This document shows positions 8,782 to 16,905 of a DNA stretch of 64,000 nt, piece by piece (position 1 is the stretch's first letter; each line of letters starts with the position of its first letter). Source of the stretch: DAOUJI01 sp965219565 (GTDB taxonomy: Bacteria; Chloroflexota; Dehalococcoidia; Lucifugimonadales; JAGWBF01); the NCBI GenBank assembly GCA_965219565.1, contig OZ244780.1:248001-312000 (forward strand), in the 5' to 3' direction. Made by a program: the position numbers and the translations under genes. Under the pieces are notes generated by a model, which was not told where the DNA came from, searched no databases, and worked only from the letters and a program-made list of their open reading frames with translations.

Positions 8782-9049
8782 CGCTGTCGCCTTTCTGCCG
8801 TATGGAAGCGAGCATTTAGAGGGTTAACTCTTCAGTGCCTGACGGTCAAGAAGGTGTCTTGCCTCCGACCGCTCAGCCTGCAAGCCCGATGCTCTTGAAT
8901 CTGGTGGACAATGGTTGAACGACGCTGGGAACCCAGCCAAAGCCAGGCGTGGCGCCAGGGCTCATGTGCCAGAGTTCGCAGAACGTGAACACTATGAGTT
9001 CACGCCGCTCTTTTCCATCACGGACGTGACTATTTCAGTGTCTAAACGC

Positions 9050-11632
9050 CTACGGAGTTGGCTTAGGAGAAGGCCGTCCAACGGGCATGGCCTCTCCCGG
9101 GCGAACCACCTCGCAGTGACTCAGGTTAACAATTCCGTTGGCAAAGCCCATGCTGAAGTCTAGCCCTTCGCCCACACCGAACATGGTCACCGGGCCGCTA
9201 AGGTCTCGATAGTCCGCCCATGCTCCGGGGAAGCAACCGACGTTTAGCTTGTCGTTCCCTCTCAAAACAACGAGCGCCGAGTTCGGGAAGAGTTGTGTGA
9301 CAGAATGGACCGTGCCCGTCACTGACAGGTCTCGGCCACGATACTCAGCGTCTGCACCAGCAGGGTTAGCCGCGTAGGCTTCGGCCAGCTCCGGTGCTGA
9401 AACGGAGCGGAGTTCGAAGTTGTCGTACAACACCACTTCACCATACACAATGGCGGCGAGCTGCTCTGAAGGGTCGTAGCCGTTAACGCCGTAGATGGCA
9501 GTGCCCGGGTCCAGGAAGGTAGCATCCCCGTCCTGGACCTGATAGCCCACCGGCGTATCTATGTTGCAGCTAAGACAGAAGGCAACCCGATAGACAACCG
9601 GTCCCAGCTCGGATTGGTCCAGCTCCATCCCCCCAGTTGATGCGCCATCGGCACGTCCCAGTGCCGGGTGATATGAAGCGCCTCCGAAGTGGATTACGTT
9701 GACCCAGTTTGTCATGGGGTCCCAAAGCAGGACTTCCTCATACCTTAGGCTTCGCTGTATCTTCGCCATGGAGTCGGCGTCTTTCAATGTCGCGTCAAGC
9801 AAATCGCTGCCAACCCCTGGAGAGTCGTGCCACTCTATCACCTTCCCTTCCCGGTCGAGTACAATCTGAGCGCCCGACGGCACGTGGGTGACATAGGCTA
9901 TACGGCCACGACTCGGGTCGTCGGCGAAAGCAACTACGATCCCGTCGTCGAGGACGAGCCTGATGTGTTCCGGCGGCTTGGACGCGCTGCCGAGCAAAAT
10001 GGGATCCGGTGTAGAAGTGGGGGTGGGGGTCGATTCCACGCCTCCGCTGAGCACCTCCAGCTCGTGGATCTCCGTCACAAGCGCCACAGGTGGCCCCGAA
10101 TCAAGCAGTCCCAACTTCAAAACACCGCGTACTATATAGGTGCCAGGGGGAACGGGCTCTCCCCGGTTGTTCACTTGCTCCCACTCGCCGATGAACTCCA
10201 ACTTCTCCCTAGGATCCAGCGATTTACCATCAAGGACGTTATTGGTGATCTTGCCGCACTTCCAGAACCACACCCCTTCGCCGTCAGGCGTCGTGACAAC
10301 AAAGTCATAGGCAGGCTTACCCCCGAGAACAAAGGCCACCGGTTCGTCACTGATGTTCTGCAAGGTCAGCTTTATTGGCACCGAATCCCCATAGGCGACC
10401 TGAGATACGGCCTCCAGGGGGTGACCGAACGCTCGAAGGGACGCTACCTCGGCGGACGTCTCGACCTCATGAGGCCATTGGCTAACGTCCTCACATCCAT
10501 CCTCAATCACAATTGCTTTCCGGGGGACATCCAGCGCCGCTAAGACTCTCTCCAAATCATCACGTGCTCCGCGCCGTGGATACAGGCCGATGTCGATGCG
10601 GTTCATCGCTTCGTTCAGGTTGGTCCAGGCAATGCCTGGGATCTCCCAGATGATGTCACTCAGGCTCTCATACCACCCGGCTAGATCGGCCGCGCTGTAT
10701 TCCGTCTCTACCGGCTTCTGTGGCGGTGTCGCGGTGCCCGCCCTGGACGGTGCAGCAATGGTGACAGACACGGTCACGCCCCACACGTTTTTCATGCCCT
10801 CCAAGACCCGCATCCCGACTTTAGATGGACCGGTGGGGGCCTTCTCCGGAATCCCCCCATCCCAACGGAACGTACCATGGTCCAGCGGTGCCTTGCCTAG
10901 AGGCAGCACGCTCCCGTCCGAGAACTCGATGCTCAGCTCAACTCTCTCTCCCTCATAAAAGCCCGCTCCGGAGATGGCGAACCGCTCACTAAGAATTATC
11001 GGGGCTGGGAGTAGCTCGAAGTACTCGACCCTTGGCATGTACTCTTGGACGCGCTCGAACCACCCGGTCAGCGCGGTCGACACGACGACCTCGTTGCGGT
11101 GGAGCAACTGCCAATAGTCGGGCACAAGCAGGCAGTTTGTCATCCTACCTTCCGATGTGAGTTTGCACCTCCTCACTTGGCGGACCGACCAGGTTGCGCC
11201 GCTACGAAACCTGACGTTCATGGCTAGGCTACGATCCGAGGCTCCGATGAGTTCCTCATCCATCTCCACAGGCGTTCCTTCCGCTATCGCACGGAGCAAC
11301 CGGTGGATGATCGGTGCATCAGCGTCGAGGTCTCCCCACAGCGGGTCGTAGTCCCCCGGAGACAAGAATGGAGGTTGGCGCTCGCGGGACGCGTATACGA
11401 CTTCGACGTCCGCAGCATCGACAGGCAGCGGCGACGAGGGTGCAGTAACGGAAGCCGCAGGAGTGGCGACTGGTACAGAATTGGGAACCGTGGGCTCTAC
11501 CGTGGCGCTAGGCTTAGCATCGTCGCATCCTGCTGCGGCTGCTATCAGGAGAACCAACAGTCCTCCGATGATGCCAAGTCCCGGAACTCCGAGCCGTCGT
11601 CTCGATCCTGCTTCTTTGGTGGCAAGCCTCAT
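9050..11632 (-). CDS. large lipoprotein with BsuPI-like and OB-fold (tRNA_anti-like) domains
   Basis: This secreted lipoprotein has about 860 residues. The signal peptide ends in a lipobox (IAAAAGC) followed by a Thr/Pro/Ala linker. The first half shows a possible beta-sandwich (ISGAGFYEGERVELSIEFSDG, which resembles an IPT/TIG-like edge). The middle has a segment like the BsuPI proteinase-inhibitor domain (LTLQNISDEPVAFVLGG followed by GTYIVRGVLKL). The C-terminus has the tRNA_anti-like OB-fold seen in lipoproteins (ELAEAYAANPAGADAEYRGR then VTGTVHSV). Starts are possible at GTG 11686, ATG 11656 or ATG 11632; the last gives a normal signal peptide. It stands alone, between the broken SDR copy and the P450, so it may have been inserted there. 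Role unknown, perhaps binding at the cell surface. Confidence 0.75.
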   Translation of the reverse strand: MRLATKEAGSRRRLGVPGLGIIGGLLVLLIAAAAGCDDAKPSATVEPTVPNSVPVATPAASVTAPSSPLPVDAADVEVVYASRERQPPFLSPGDYDPLWGDLDADAPIIHRLLRAIAEGTPVEMDEELIGASDRSLAMNVRFRSGATWSVRQVRRCKLTSEGRMTNCLLVPDYWQLLHRNEVVVSTALTGWFERVQEYMPRVEYFELLPAPIILSERFAISGAGFYEGERVELSIEFSDGSVLPLGKAPLDHGTFRWDGGIPEKAPTGPSKVGMRVLEGMKNVWGVTVSVTIAAPSRAGTATPPQKPVETEYSAADLAGWYESLSDIIWEIPGIAWTNLNEAMNRIDIGLYPRRGARDDLERVLAALDVPRKAIVIEDGCEDVSQWPHEVETSAEVASLRAFGHPLEAVSQVAYGDSVPIKLTLQNISDEPVAFVLGGKPAYDFVVTTPDGEGVWFWKCGKITNNVLDGKSLDPREKLEFIGEWEQVNNRGEPVPPGTYIVRGVLKLGLLDSGPPVALVTEIHELEVLSGGVESTPTPTSTPDPILLGSASKPPEHIRLVLDDGIVVAFADDPSRGRIAYVTHVPSGAQIVLDREGKVIEWHDSPGVGSDLLDATLKDADSMAKIQRSLRYEEVLLWDPMTNWVNVIHFGGASYHPALGRADGASTGGMELDQSELGPVVYRVAFCLSCNIDTPVGYQVQDGDATFLDPGTAIYGVNGYDPSEQLAAIVYGEVVLYDNFELRSVSAPELAEAYAANPAGADAEYRGRDLSVTGTVHSVTQLFPNSALVVLRGNDKLNVGCFPGAWADYRDLSGPVTMFGVGEGLDFSMGFANGIVNLSHCEVVRPGEAMPVGRPSPKPTP

Positions 11633-11686
11633 CGAATAACCGTCCTGGTGCGCCATTCTCCCCGCACGTGTCAGTGATCGCACCAC

Positions 11687-12016
11687 TTATATGACGTAGC
11701 GTCTCAAGAAAAAGTTCCCCTATTTCAACGCCCCCGCCGTGCTACGATCGACAATGGATCTTCTCAACCAGAAAGAACGTTCTCTGACGGACATGAACGT
11801 TTCATAGGGCACGGGGATAGGTGTCGATGTTGGAGTGCTCTCTGGTGTCGCCTCTTCAGCCGTCCGTCCTTGACTGCATCGTCGTGGAGTAACCCCGACG
11901 CGTTGAGCAACGGGACAAGCCTGCCGCGCATAGTTGATTGAGCTCCAAGCTGAACCGGAACACGAAGGATCTTGATTATATATGGTTAGGCGGCAGGCGG
12001 GCCAACTGACCGCCGT
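11687..12016. other. intergenic stretch with an SDR 3' scrap at its right end
   Basis: I see no gene here. It should include the promoter of the lipoprotein gene on the minus strand. The last 30 bases overlap the SDR scrap described separately. No clear promoter boxes or hairpins stand out. Confidence 0.4.
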
Positions 12017-12020
12017 CTAA
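11991..12020 (+). pseudogene. scrap of an SDR gene 3' end
   Basis: The sequence around GGGCCAACTGACCGCCG at 11998-12014 repeats the last codons, stop and first downstream bases of the SDR genes. The matching ends are at about 7720-7741 and 8550-8570. Even the downstream CTAAG of copy 1 is kept. It is too short to code for anything but marks the other edge of the broken third SDR copy. It runs into the 3' end of the P450 gene on the opposite strand. Confidence 0.6.
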
Positions 12021-13234
12021 GCCCATCTTACCGGCACCGACATGGGCGACCGGTTGGTAATGGTAGGCTCGTACTCGATCTTGTCGTCGACCAACTCCAG
12101 GTTGGGCAGACGCTCGGCCAGCGCGCTGAAGGCCTCCTGACCCTCATATCGGGCCATGAATGCCCCCAGGCAGTGGTGGATTCCCGCGCTGAACGTCAGA
12201 TGGTGGTTGGGGTTGCGGCTGATGTCGAACCTCTCCGGGTCGTCGAAATGTTCCGGGTCACGGTTGGCCGACGACGGCGACCATCTGATCAAGTCGCCTT
12301 CCCGTATCAGCTTGTCTCCTACTGTTACGTCCTGCATGGCTACCCGCTGGACCGTTTTCACCGGCGGCTCGTATCGTAGACACTCCTCGGTGGCGGTCAC
12401 CCGCAGTTCCGGGTTCTCCCGCAGCTTCTCCATCTCCTCCGGGTGTCGCAGCAGCTCGACGGTCCCGTTTGCAAGGAGGTTGATGGTGGTGTCGTGCCCG
12501 GCCAGCAACAGCAGCAGGACGTTGGCCAACACCTCTTTCCGCTCCATGATTCCCTTCTTTTCGCCCGAGGCCAGCAGGGTAATCAGGTCCTCGCCGGGTT
12601 CCGACAGCCGCTCCTCGACCATCGGCTCGACGTACTGTATGAGTTCATCGATGGCGTTGTAGATGGTCTGCATCCTGTCGGGTTCGGGCCTGCCGAAGAA
12701 GGTCAGCTTTATGGCCAGGTCTTTGATGAAACCCCTGTCCTCGTGGTCCATCTCCATCATCTTGGCAATCATCAAGGTGGGCAGAGGCGCCGCGAAGTCC
12801 CGCACCAGGTCCATGCTGTCGGCGTCCTGCAGGTCGTCAATGAGTTCGTGGACGGTTGACCGTATCAACGACCTCCACTTCTCCATGTAGCGTGGGGTGA
12901 AGTACTGCTGGAGTATGCGGCGGATGTCGTAGTGGGAGGGGCGGTCCCTGAAGGTCAGCCAGTCCCCGAAAACCCCGCGAATGAACCTGTAGATGTTCTT
13001 GTCCGATTCGTAGATGGGCGGATAAGGGTCGTCGCTGGCGTTCACCCACACGGCGTTGGAGAAGACCTCATGCCTGCGGACTATCCAGACCGAGTCGTCG
13101 TAGCGGGTGACGATCCACATCTTGAAGGAGTCGTTCCAGTGGACTGGCTCGGTTTCCCTTAACGTCCCAAAGTAAGTGTAGGGGTCGGTAAGGACCTCAG
13201 GCGCCAGCATGTTGTCGTCTACGGTTGTCGCCAT
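12017..13234 (-). CDS. cytochrome P450
   Basis: This 405-residue bacterial class I P450 should be a soluble haem monooxygenase that needs ferredoxin and a reductase; neither is encoded nearby. The I-helix oxygen-activation motif AGHDTT is at residues 245-250 and the ExxR salt-bridge pair is E284/R287. The haem-ligand loop FSAGIHHCLG puts the cysteine at 355. I start at ATG 13234, preceded by GAGGCGGCG; a further 12 residues are possible in frame but look non-coding. The gene is divergent from the ThDP enzyme at 13383, sharing a 148-bp promoter region, and both are probably expressed together. Substrate unknown; the general form is close to CYPs that hydroxylate terpenoids or steroids, but that is only a guess. 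Confidence 0.93.
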   Translation of the reverse strand: MATTVDDNMLAPEVLTDPYTYFGTLRETEPVHWNDSFKMWIVTRYDDSVWIVRRHEVFSNAVWVNASDDPYPPIYESDKNIYRFIRGVFGDWLTFRDRPSHYDIRRILQQYFTPRYMEKWRSLIRSTVHELIDDLQDADSMDLVRDFAAPLPTLMIAKMMEMDHEDRGFIKDLAIKLTFFGRPEPDRMQTIYNAIDELIQYVEPMVEERLSEPGEDLITLLASGEKKGIMERKEVLANVLLLLLAGHDTTINLLANGTVELLRHPEEMEKLRENPELRVTATEECLRYEPPVKTVQRVAMQDVTVGDKLIREGDLIRWSPSSANRDPEHFDDPERFDISRNPNHHLTFSAGIHHCLGAFMARYEGQEAFSALAERLPNLELVDDKIEYEPTITNRSPMSVPVRWA

Positions 13235-13382
13235 AACGCCGCCTCGCAACGATGTGCCGCGATTGTACAAGAACCCCTATTGTGGGGTCTAGACGGTCCG
13301 TCTGCCCCTCCTCAGCTTGACGACGGGGGGATTGAGGCCATAATAGGCGCAGGCTTGGATATGACGGGTTGGAGGTCATGAC

Positions 13383-15059
13383 ATGGCGCACACTACGGGG
13401 GCAAAGTTCTTTGCCGACACCCTCAAGGCTTATGGAGTCACTCATGTGTTCGTCGCTCCGTCCGTGGCATCCAGGGGGCTTGCCGAGCTGAGCCAGTTGG
13501 GGGTCAAGAGTATCGTCACCCACGGCGAAAAGGCCGCCGCATATATGGCCGACGGCTACGCACGTGCCGCCAACCGCCCGGGAGTATGTCTGGCCCAGTC
13601 CGTGGGCGCAGCCAACATGGCCGCAGGGCTCCAGGACGCTTACCTGGCCTTGTCACCGGTGATTGCTATGACGGGCCGCAAAACCCCGATGGAGCAGTAC
13701 AAGAACGCCTACCAGGAAGTCGAACACTCCAAACCCTTTGCGTCAGTCACGAAATTCAGCGGTCTGGTGGAGACCGTGGAGCAGTTTCCCCACATGCTCC
13801 GCCAGGCCTTCAGGGAGGCTACGACTGGCGCCACGGCTCCTGTGCACCTGGACCTGCAGGGCATGACGGGCAGCTCCATCATGAACGGAGAGGCGGACTT
13901 GGAGGTGTTAGTAGAGGAGACCTTCACACGGCGTCCAGCCTTCCGCCCCGAGGCGTCGCCCGACACCGTGCGTCAGGCGGCCCAGGCGTTAGTCAGCGCG
14001 CAACGGCCTGTCATAGTGGCTGGAGGAGGCGTTACGGCGTCTCAGGCCCAGGCCGAGGTCATGGAGCTGGCTGAGCTGCTGTCCATCCCCGTGGCCACGT
14101 CGCTGAACGCCAAGGGAACGATTCCCGACAACCATCCGTTGTCCGTCGGCGTCGTGGGGACTTATTCCCGGTGGTGCGCCAACCGGGTGGTGTACGAGGC
14201 CGATCTCGTATTCTTCATGGGCAGCCACACCGGCAGCCAGGTCACCAACGAATGGCAGATACCCAAAGCCGGCACCCGCGTCATTCAGATGGACATAGAC
14301 CCGTCCGAGTTGGGTCGCAGCTATCCCAACGAGGTCTCCCTCCACGGAGACGCCAAGGCCACTACTCGCCGGCTCATAGAGGCCCTGGAGCCCATGGGAG
14401 GCCATGCCGACTGGCTGTCCCGGGTGGAAGAGTTGGTGGGAGACTGGCGAAAAGAAGTGGAGCCGAGGGCTAATTCTGACGCCGTCCCCATCATACCTGA
14501 GAGGCTTTGCACTGAAGTGACCAATTTCTTGCCGGAAGACGGCCTGTTGGCGGTGGACACCGGCCACGCCGGAATCTGGACAGGCTCCATGGTGGACTTG
14601 AACCACCCAGGCCAGGACTACATCCGCTGCGCAGGGTCCCTGGGCTGGGGACTGGCAGGCGCCATCGGAGCCAAACTCGCCCTTCCCGACCGGCCTGTGG
14701 TCTGCTTCATAGGCGACGGAGGGTTCTGGTACCACATGGCCGAGATTGAGACTGCCGTGCGCTACTCAGTCCCCCTGGTTGTGGTCATTAACAACAACAG
14801 CGGCCTTATTCAGGACAAGCGGGGCGATGACGCCGCCTATGCCCTGGTTCCAGGCTCCAACTCCGCCGATTTGTGGCAGTTCAACGACGTGGACCTGGCC
14901 AAGGTCTCCGAGGCGATGGGAGCCTTTGCCGTGAGGGTGGAGCAGCCGGGTGATATACAGCCAGCGCTGCAGCAGGCCCTGGCCTCAGGCCGTCCGGCCG
15001 TCGTAGACGTGGCCACGGACCCCATGGACAGCCTTGCGCCGGTCCGCTGGAACCCGTGA
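13383..15059 (+). CDS. ThDP-dependent enzyme, acetolactate synthase-like
   Basis: This 558-residue protein is of the thiamine-diphosphate family that includes acetolactate synthase, benzoylformate decarboxylase and oxalyl-CoA decarboxylase. It has the three expected domains. The N-terminal pyrimidine-binding domain carries Glu49 (in THGEKAAAYMADGYAR), and a central domain follows. The C-terminal diphosphate-binding domain has GDGG from residue 444 and NNN at 470-472, which hold the metal. No regulatory subunit gene follows, and the N-terminal active-site loop (VAPSVASRG) differs from true acetolactate synthases (GxPGG). A catabolic decarboxylase or lyase is therefore more likely. GGAGG at 13371-13375 sets the ATG. 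An SDR gene follows after 42 bp, presumably to reduce or oxidise the product. Confidence 0.88.
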   Translation: MAHTTGAKFFADTLKAYGVTHVFVAPSVASRGLAELSQLGVKSIVTHGEKAAAYMADGYARAANRPGVCLAQSVGAANMAAGLQDAYLALSPVIAMTGRKTPMEQYKNAYQEVEHSKPFASVTKFSGLVETVEQFPHMLRQAFREATTGATAPVHLDLQGMTGSSIMNGEADLEVLVEETFTRRPAFRPEASPDTVRQAAQALVSAQRPVIVAGGGVTASQAQAEVMELAELLSIPVATSLNAKGTIPDNHPLSVGVVGTYSRWCANRVVYEADLVFFMGSHTGSQVTNEWQIPKAGTRVIQMDIDPSELGRSYPNEVSLHGDAKATTRRLIEALEPMGGHADWLSRVEELVGDWRKEVEPRANSDAVPIIPERLCTEVTNFLPEDGLLAVDTGHAGIWTGSMVDLNHPGQDYIRCAGSLGWGLAGAIGAKLALPDRPVVCFIGDGGFWYHMAEIETAVRYSVPLVVVINNNSGLIQDKRGDDAAYALVPGSNSADLWQFNDVDLAKVSEAMGAFAVRVEQPGDIQPALQQALASGRPAVVDVATDPMDSLAPVRWNP

Positions 15060-15101
15060 CGCCTGTGGCGCTCATAACCCAACGTGTGAGGAGAACCCAC
15101 G

Positions 15102-15950
15102 ATGTACGATTTGGAAGGCAAGACAGCCATAGTCACCGGCGCCGCGGGACGTCACGGCATCGGGCGCGCTATAGCCACCCGGCTGGCCTTGGAAGGCGCT
15201 GACGTGGTGGTGACCGACGTCCGCCAGAGCTTGGACGCCATCAGGGCCGAGGACGAGCAATCGGGATGGCAAGGGCTGCCCAGCGTGGTCGAGGAGATCG
15301 AGTCCATGGGGAGGCAGTCCGTTGGGCTCTACTCCGATGTTTCCGACAGCGGCCAGGTGGCCGATATGCTGCGGCAGGCGCTGGATAAGTTCGGCAAGGT
15401 GGACATCCTGGTCAACAACGCGGGCTCACGGCCCGGCAAAGACCGGGTGCCGGTGGTGGACTTGGAGGAAGGGGCTTTCGACGAGGTGCTGCGGGTGAAC
15501 GTCCGGGGGACCTATCTTTGCTCCCAAGCTGTGGCCCAGCACATGATAGCCAGGGGCGGAGGCGGCAAAATAATCAACATATCCTCCGGCGCCGGCAAGA
15601 AGGGCATGGCCCGCTACGCCGCCTACTGCGCTTCCAAGTTTGCCGTCATCGGGTTCACCCAGGCTATGGCCCAGGAGATGGCCCGCTACAAGGTGAACGT
15701 GAACGCCATCTGCCCCGGCCTTGTGGACACCGAGCGTGTGGACTTCATCGCAGCAGCCCTGGCCCCGGAGGGCGAGTCCGCCGTGGAATACCGGGCCGAC
15801 ATGACCCGGGAGCGGGCCGCTATAGTTCCCATGGGGCGCATCGCCCACGGCGCTGACATCGCCCGCGCAGCGGCCTTCCTGGCCTCTGCCGAGTCGGACT
15901 ACATGACCGGGCTGTCCATCAGCGTATCCGGCGGCGCCGAGATGAACTAA
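15102..15950 (+). CDS. SDR-family oxidoreductase, FabG-like
   Basis: This 282-residue classical SDR has a glycine motif TGAAGRHGIG near residue 12, NNAG near 107, and an active site of NISSGAGKKG followed by YAAYCASK. It has an insert of about 20 residues after the second strand compared with FabG (DAIRAEDEQSGWQGLP), as seen in some SDRs of steroid and xenobiotic breakdown. It follows the ThDP enzyme gene by 42 bp with GAGGAGA before the ATG, so the two are probably co-transcribed. It is not a close relative of the two tandem SDRs at 7-8.6 kb. Its TAA stop overlaps the TAG of the convergent gene at 15947. Confidence 0.9.
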   Translation: MYDLEGKTAIVTGAAGRHGIGRAIATRLALEGADVVVTDVRQSLDAIRAEDEQSGWQGLPSVVEEIESMGRQSVGLYSDVSDSGQVADMLRQALDKFGKVDILVNNAGSRPGKDRVPVVDLEEGAFDEVLRVNVRGTYLCSQAVAQHMIARGGGGKIINISSGAGKKGMARYAAYCASKFAVIGFTQAMAQEMARYKVNVNAICPGLVDTERVDFIAAALAPEGESAVEYRADMTRERAAIVPMGRIAHGADIARAAAFLASAESDYMTGLSISVSGGAEMN

Positions 15951-16255
15951 CCCCAGCCGGACGGGGCGGGGTCTCTCACGACGGCCCGGCCCGGTTGCTC
16001 CTCCGGCAGGAAGATGCAGCGGCATTCTCCCACCGAGTCGACGATGAGCCAGGGATGGGTCAGGTAGGTCTTCTGCTGGTGGCTCTCTCCCGGCCACAGA
16101 ATGTTGTACAGCACCCGTTGGCCGGTGTAATCAATCCAGAAGACCTGCATGTGGCCGGACGTGCGGTTGATGAACTCCACTGTCGTGAGGGTTTCGGCCT
16201 CAATGGAACGCAGCGAGCCTTCCATCTCGCAGTCCAGCGCCTTAAGCTCTAACAA
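15947..16255 (-). CDS. von Hippel-Lindau beta-domain-like protein
   Basis: This 102-residue protein resembles the beta domain of the VHL tumour suppressor, which binds hydroxyproline in eukaryotes. The matching stretch is residues 26-83: VEFINRTSGHMQVFWIDYTG, then RVLYNILWPGES, a QKTYLTHPW block and CIFLP. VHL has similar FCNRSPRVVLPVWLNF, LPPGTG and TYRGHLW elements in the same order. Bacterial proteins with this fold are known from sequence only and their role is not established. The gene is convergent with the SDR at 15102, and their stop codons overlap. An internal ATG at 16225 is an alternative start. Fold assignment is from pattern recognition; function is open. Confidence 0.7.
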   Translation of the reverse strand: MLELKALDCEMEGSLRSIEAETLTTVEFINRTSGHMQVFWIDYTGQRVLYNILWPGESHQQKTYLTHPWLIVDSVGECRCIFLPEEQPGRAVVRDPAPSGWG

Positions 16256-16267
16256 CGGCGACCGTCC

Positions 16268-16339
16268 CTAATCCCCCTCGCCCACTGGAGACCTTTGCAC
16301 AACCCCCTCTCCCTCAGGGAGAGGGTTGGGGTGAGGGCG
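16268..16339. repeat. intergenic hairpin repeat, CCCTCTCCC family, copy 1
   Basis: CCCTCTCCC (16305-16313), a TCA loop and GGGAGAGGG (16317-16325) form a hairpin followed by TTGGGGTGAGGG. Related copies sit between genes at about 39030-39118, 47460-47510 and 48690-48775. This matches a dispersed intergenic repeat type that is common in many bacterial genomes. Confidence 0.75.
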
Positions 16340-16374
16340 TCTCCCTGCCCCATACGATGTGATTGGAGCGAAGC

Positions 16375-16902
16375 ATGGACGTAGTCAGCTTTATCTCCCA
16401 GAGTCTCAGCCAGGCGCAGCAGCGGCTGCTGGGCACCTGCGACGGACTCACCGACGAGCAGGCGGCGTGGCGTCCGGCTCCCCATGTGAATAGCATTGGT
16501 TTTATTCTGTGGCACGTGGCCCGTGCGGAGGACAGAGTGAGTACCCGCCTCCAACCTGCCGCCCCCGACCTTTGGGAGGCCCAGGGATGGCGCATGAGAT
16601 TTGGTCAACCAGCCGAGTCCCCAGACCCTGGAGACAGGCCCGGCCTTCACGCCCTTCCGATTCCCGGCGTGGACACCCTTGTGGCCTATCTGGAGGCGGC
16701 CGACGCCAGGACGATGGAGTACGTAAGGACTCTCACCCCCAACGCCCTGGACGCAGCCATAGACGGGGAGCGCACCTGCGGCGCTATGCTCAGGCATTTG
16801 GTCACCCACAAGAACAACCATCATGGCCAGATCGACTACCTGCGCGGCCTCCAGGATCCAGGTTGGGACCTCCCCCCTGGGACCGGCATGGTCCAGCGTT
16901 GA
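16375..16902 (+). CDS. DinB-family protein
   Basis: This 175-residue protein is of the DinB/YfiT-like metalloenzyme superfamily, a four-helix bundle with a three-histidine metal site. The likely ligands are His47 (in GFILWHVARAED) and two of the histidines in HLVTHKNNHHGQ at 141-151, most likely His145 and His149. Relatives include thiol transferases that use bacillithiol or mycothiol, and many uncharacterised proteins. I start at ATG 16375, 6 nt after GGAG; a TTG 12 bp upstream is less likely. The gene sits alone between the VHL-like gene and a convergent epimerase gene 3 bp beyond its stop. The substrate is not predictable. Confidence 0.85.
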   Translation: MDVVSFISQSLSQAQQRLLGTCDGLTDEQAAWRPAPHVNSIGFILWHVARAEDRVSTRLQPAAPDLWEAQGWRMRFGQPAESPDPGDRPGLHALPIPGVDTLVAYLEAADARTMEYVRTLTPNALDAAIDGERTCGAMLRHLVTHKNNHHGQIDYLRGLQDPGWDLPPGTGMVQR

Positions 16903-16905
16903 GCC

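Noticed and set aside
8915..9163. 82-codon open frame on the plus strand
   Set aside because: It overlaps the lipoprotein gene on the other strand, has no ribosome site and no family resemblance.
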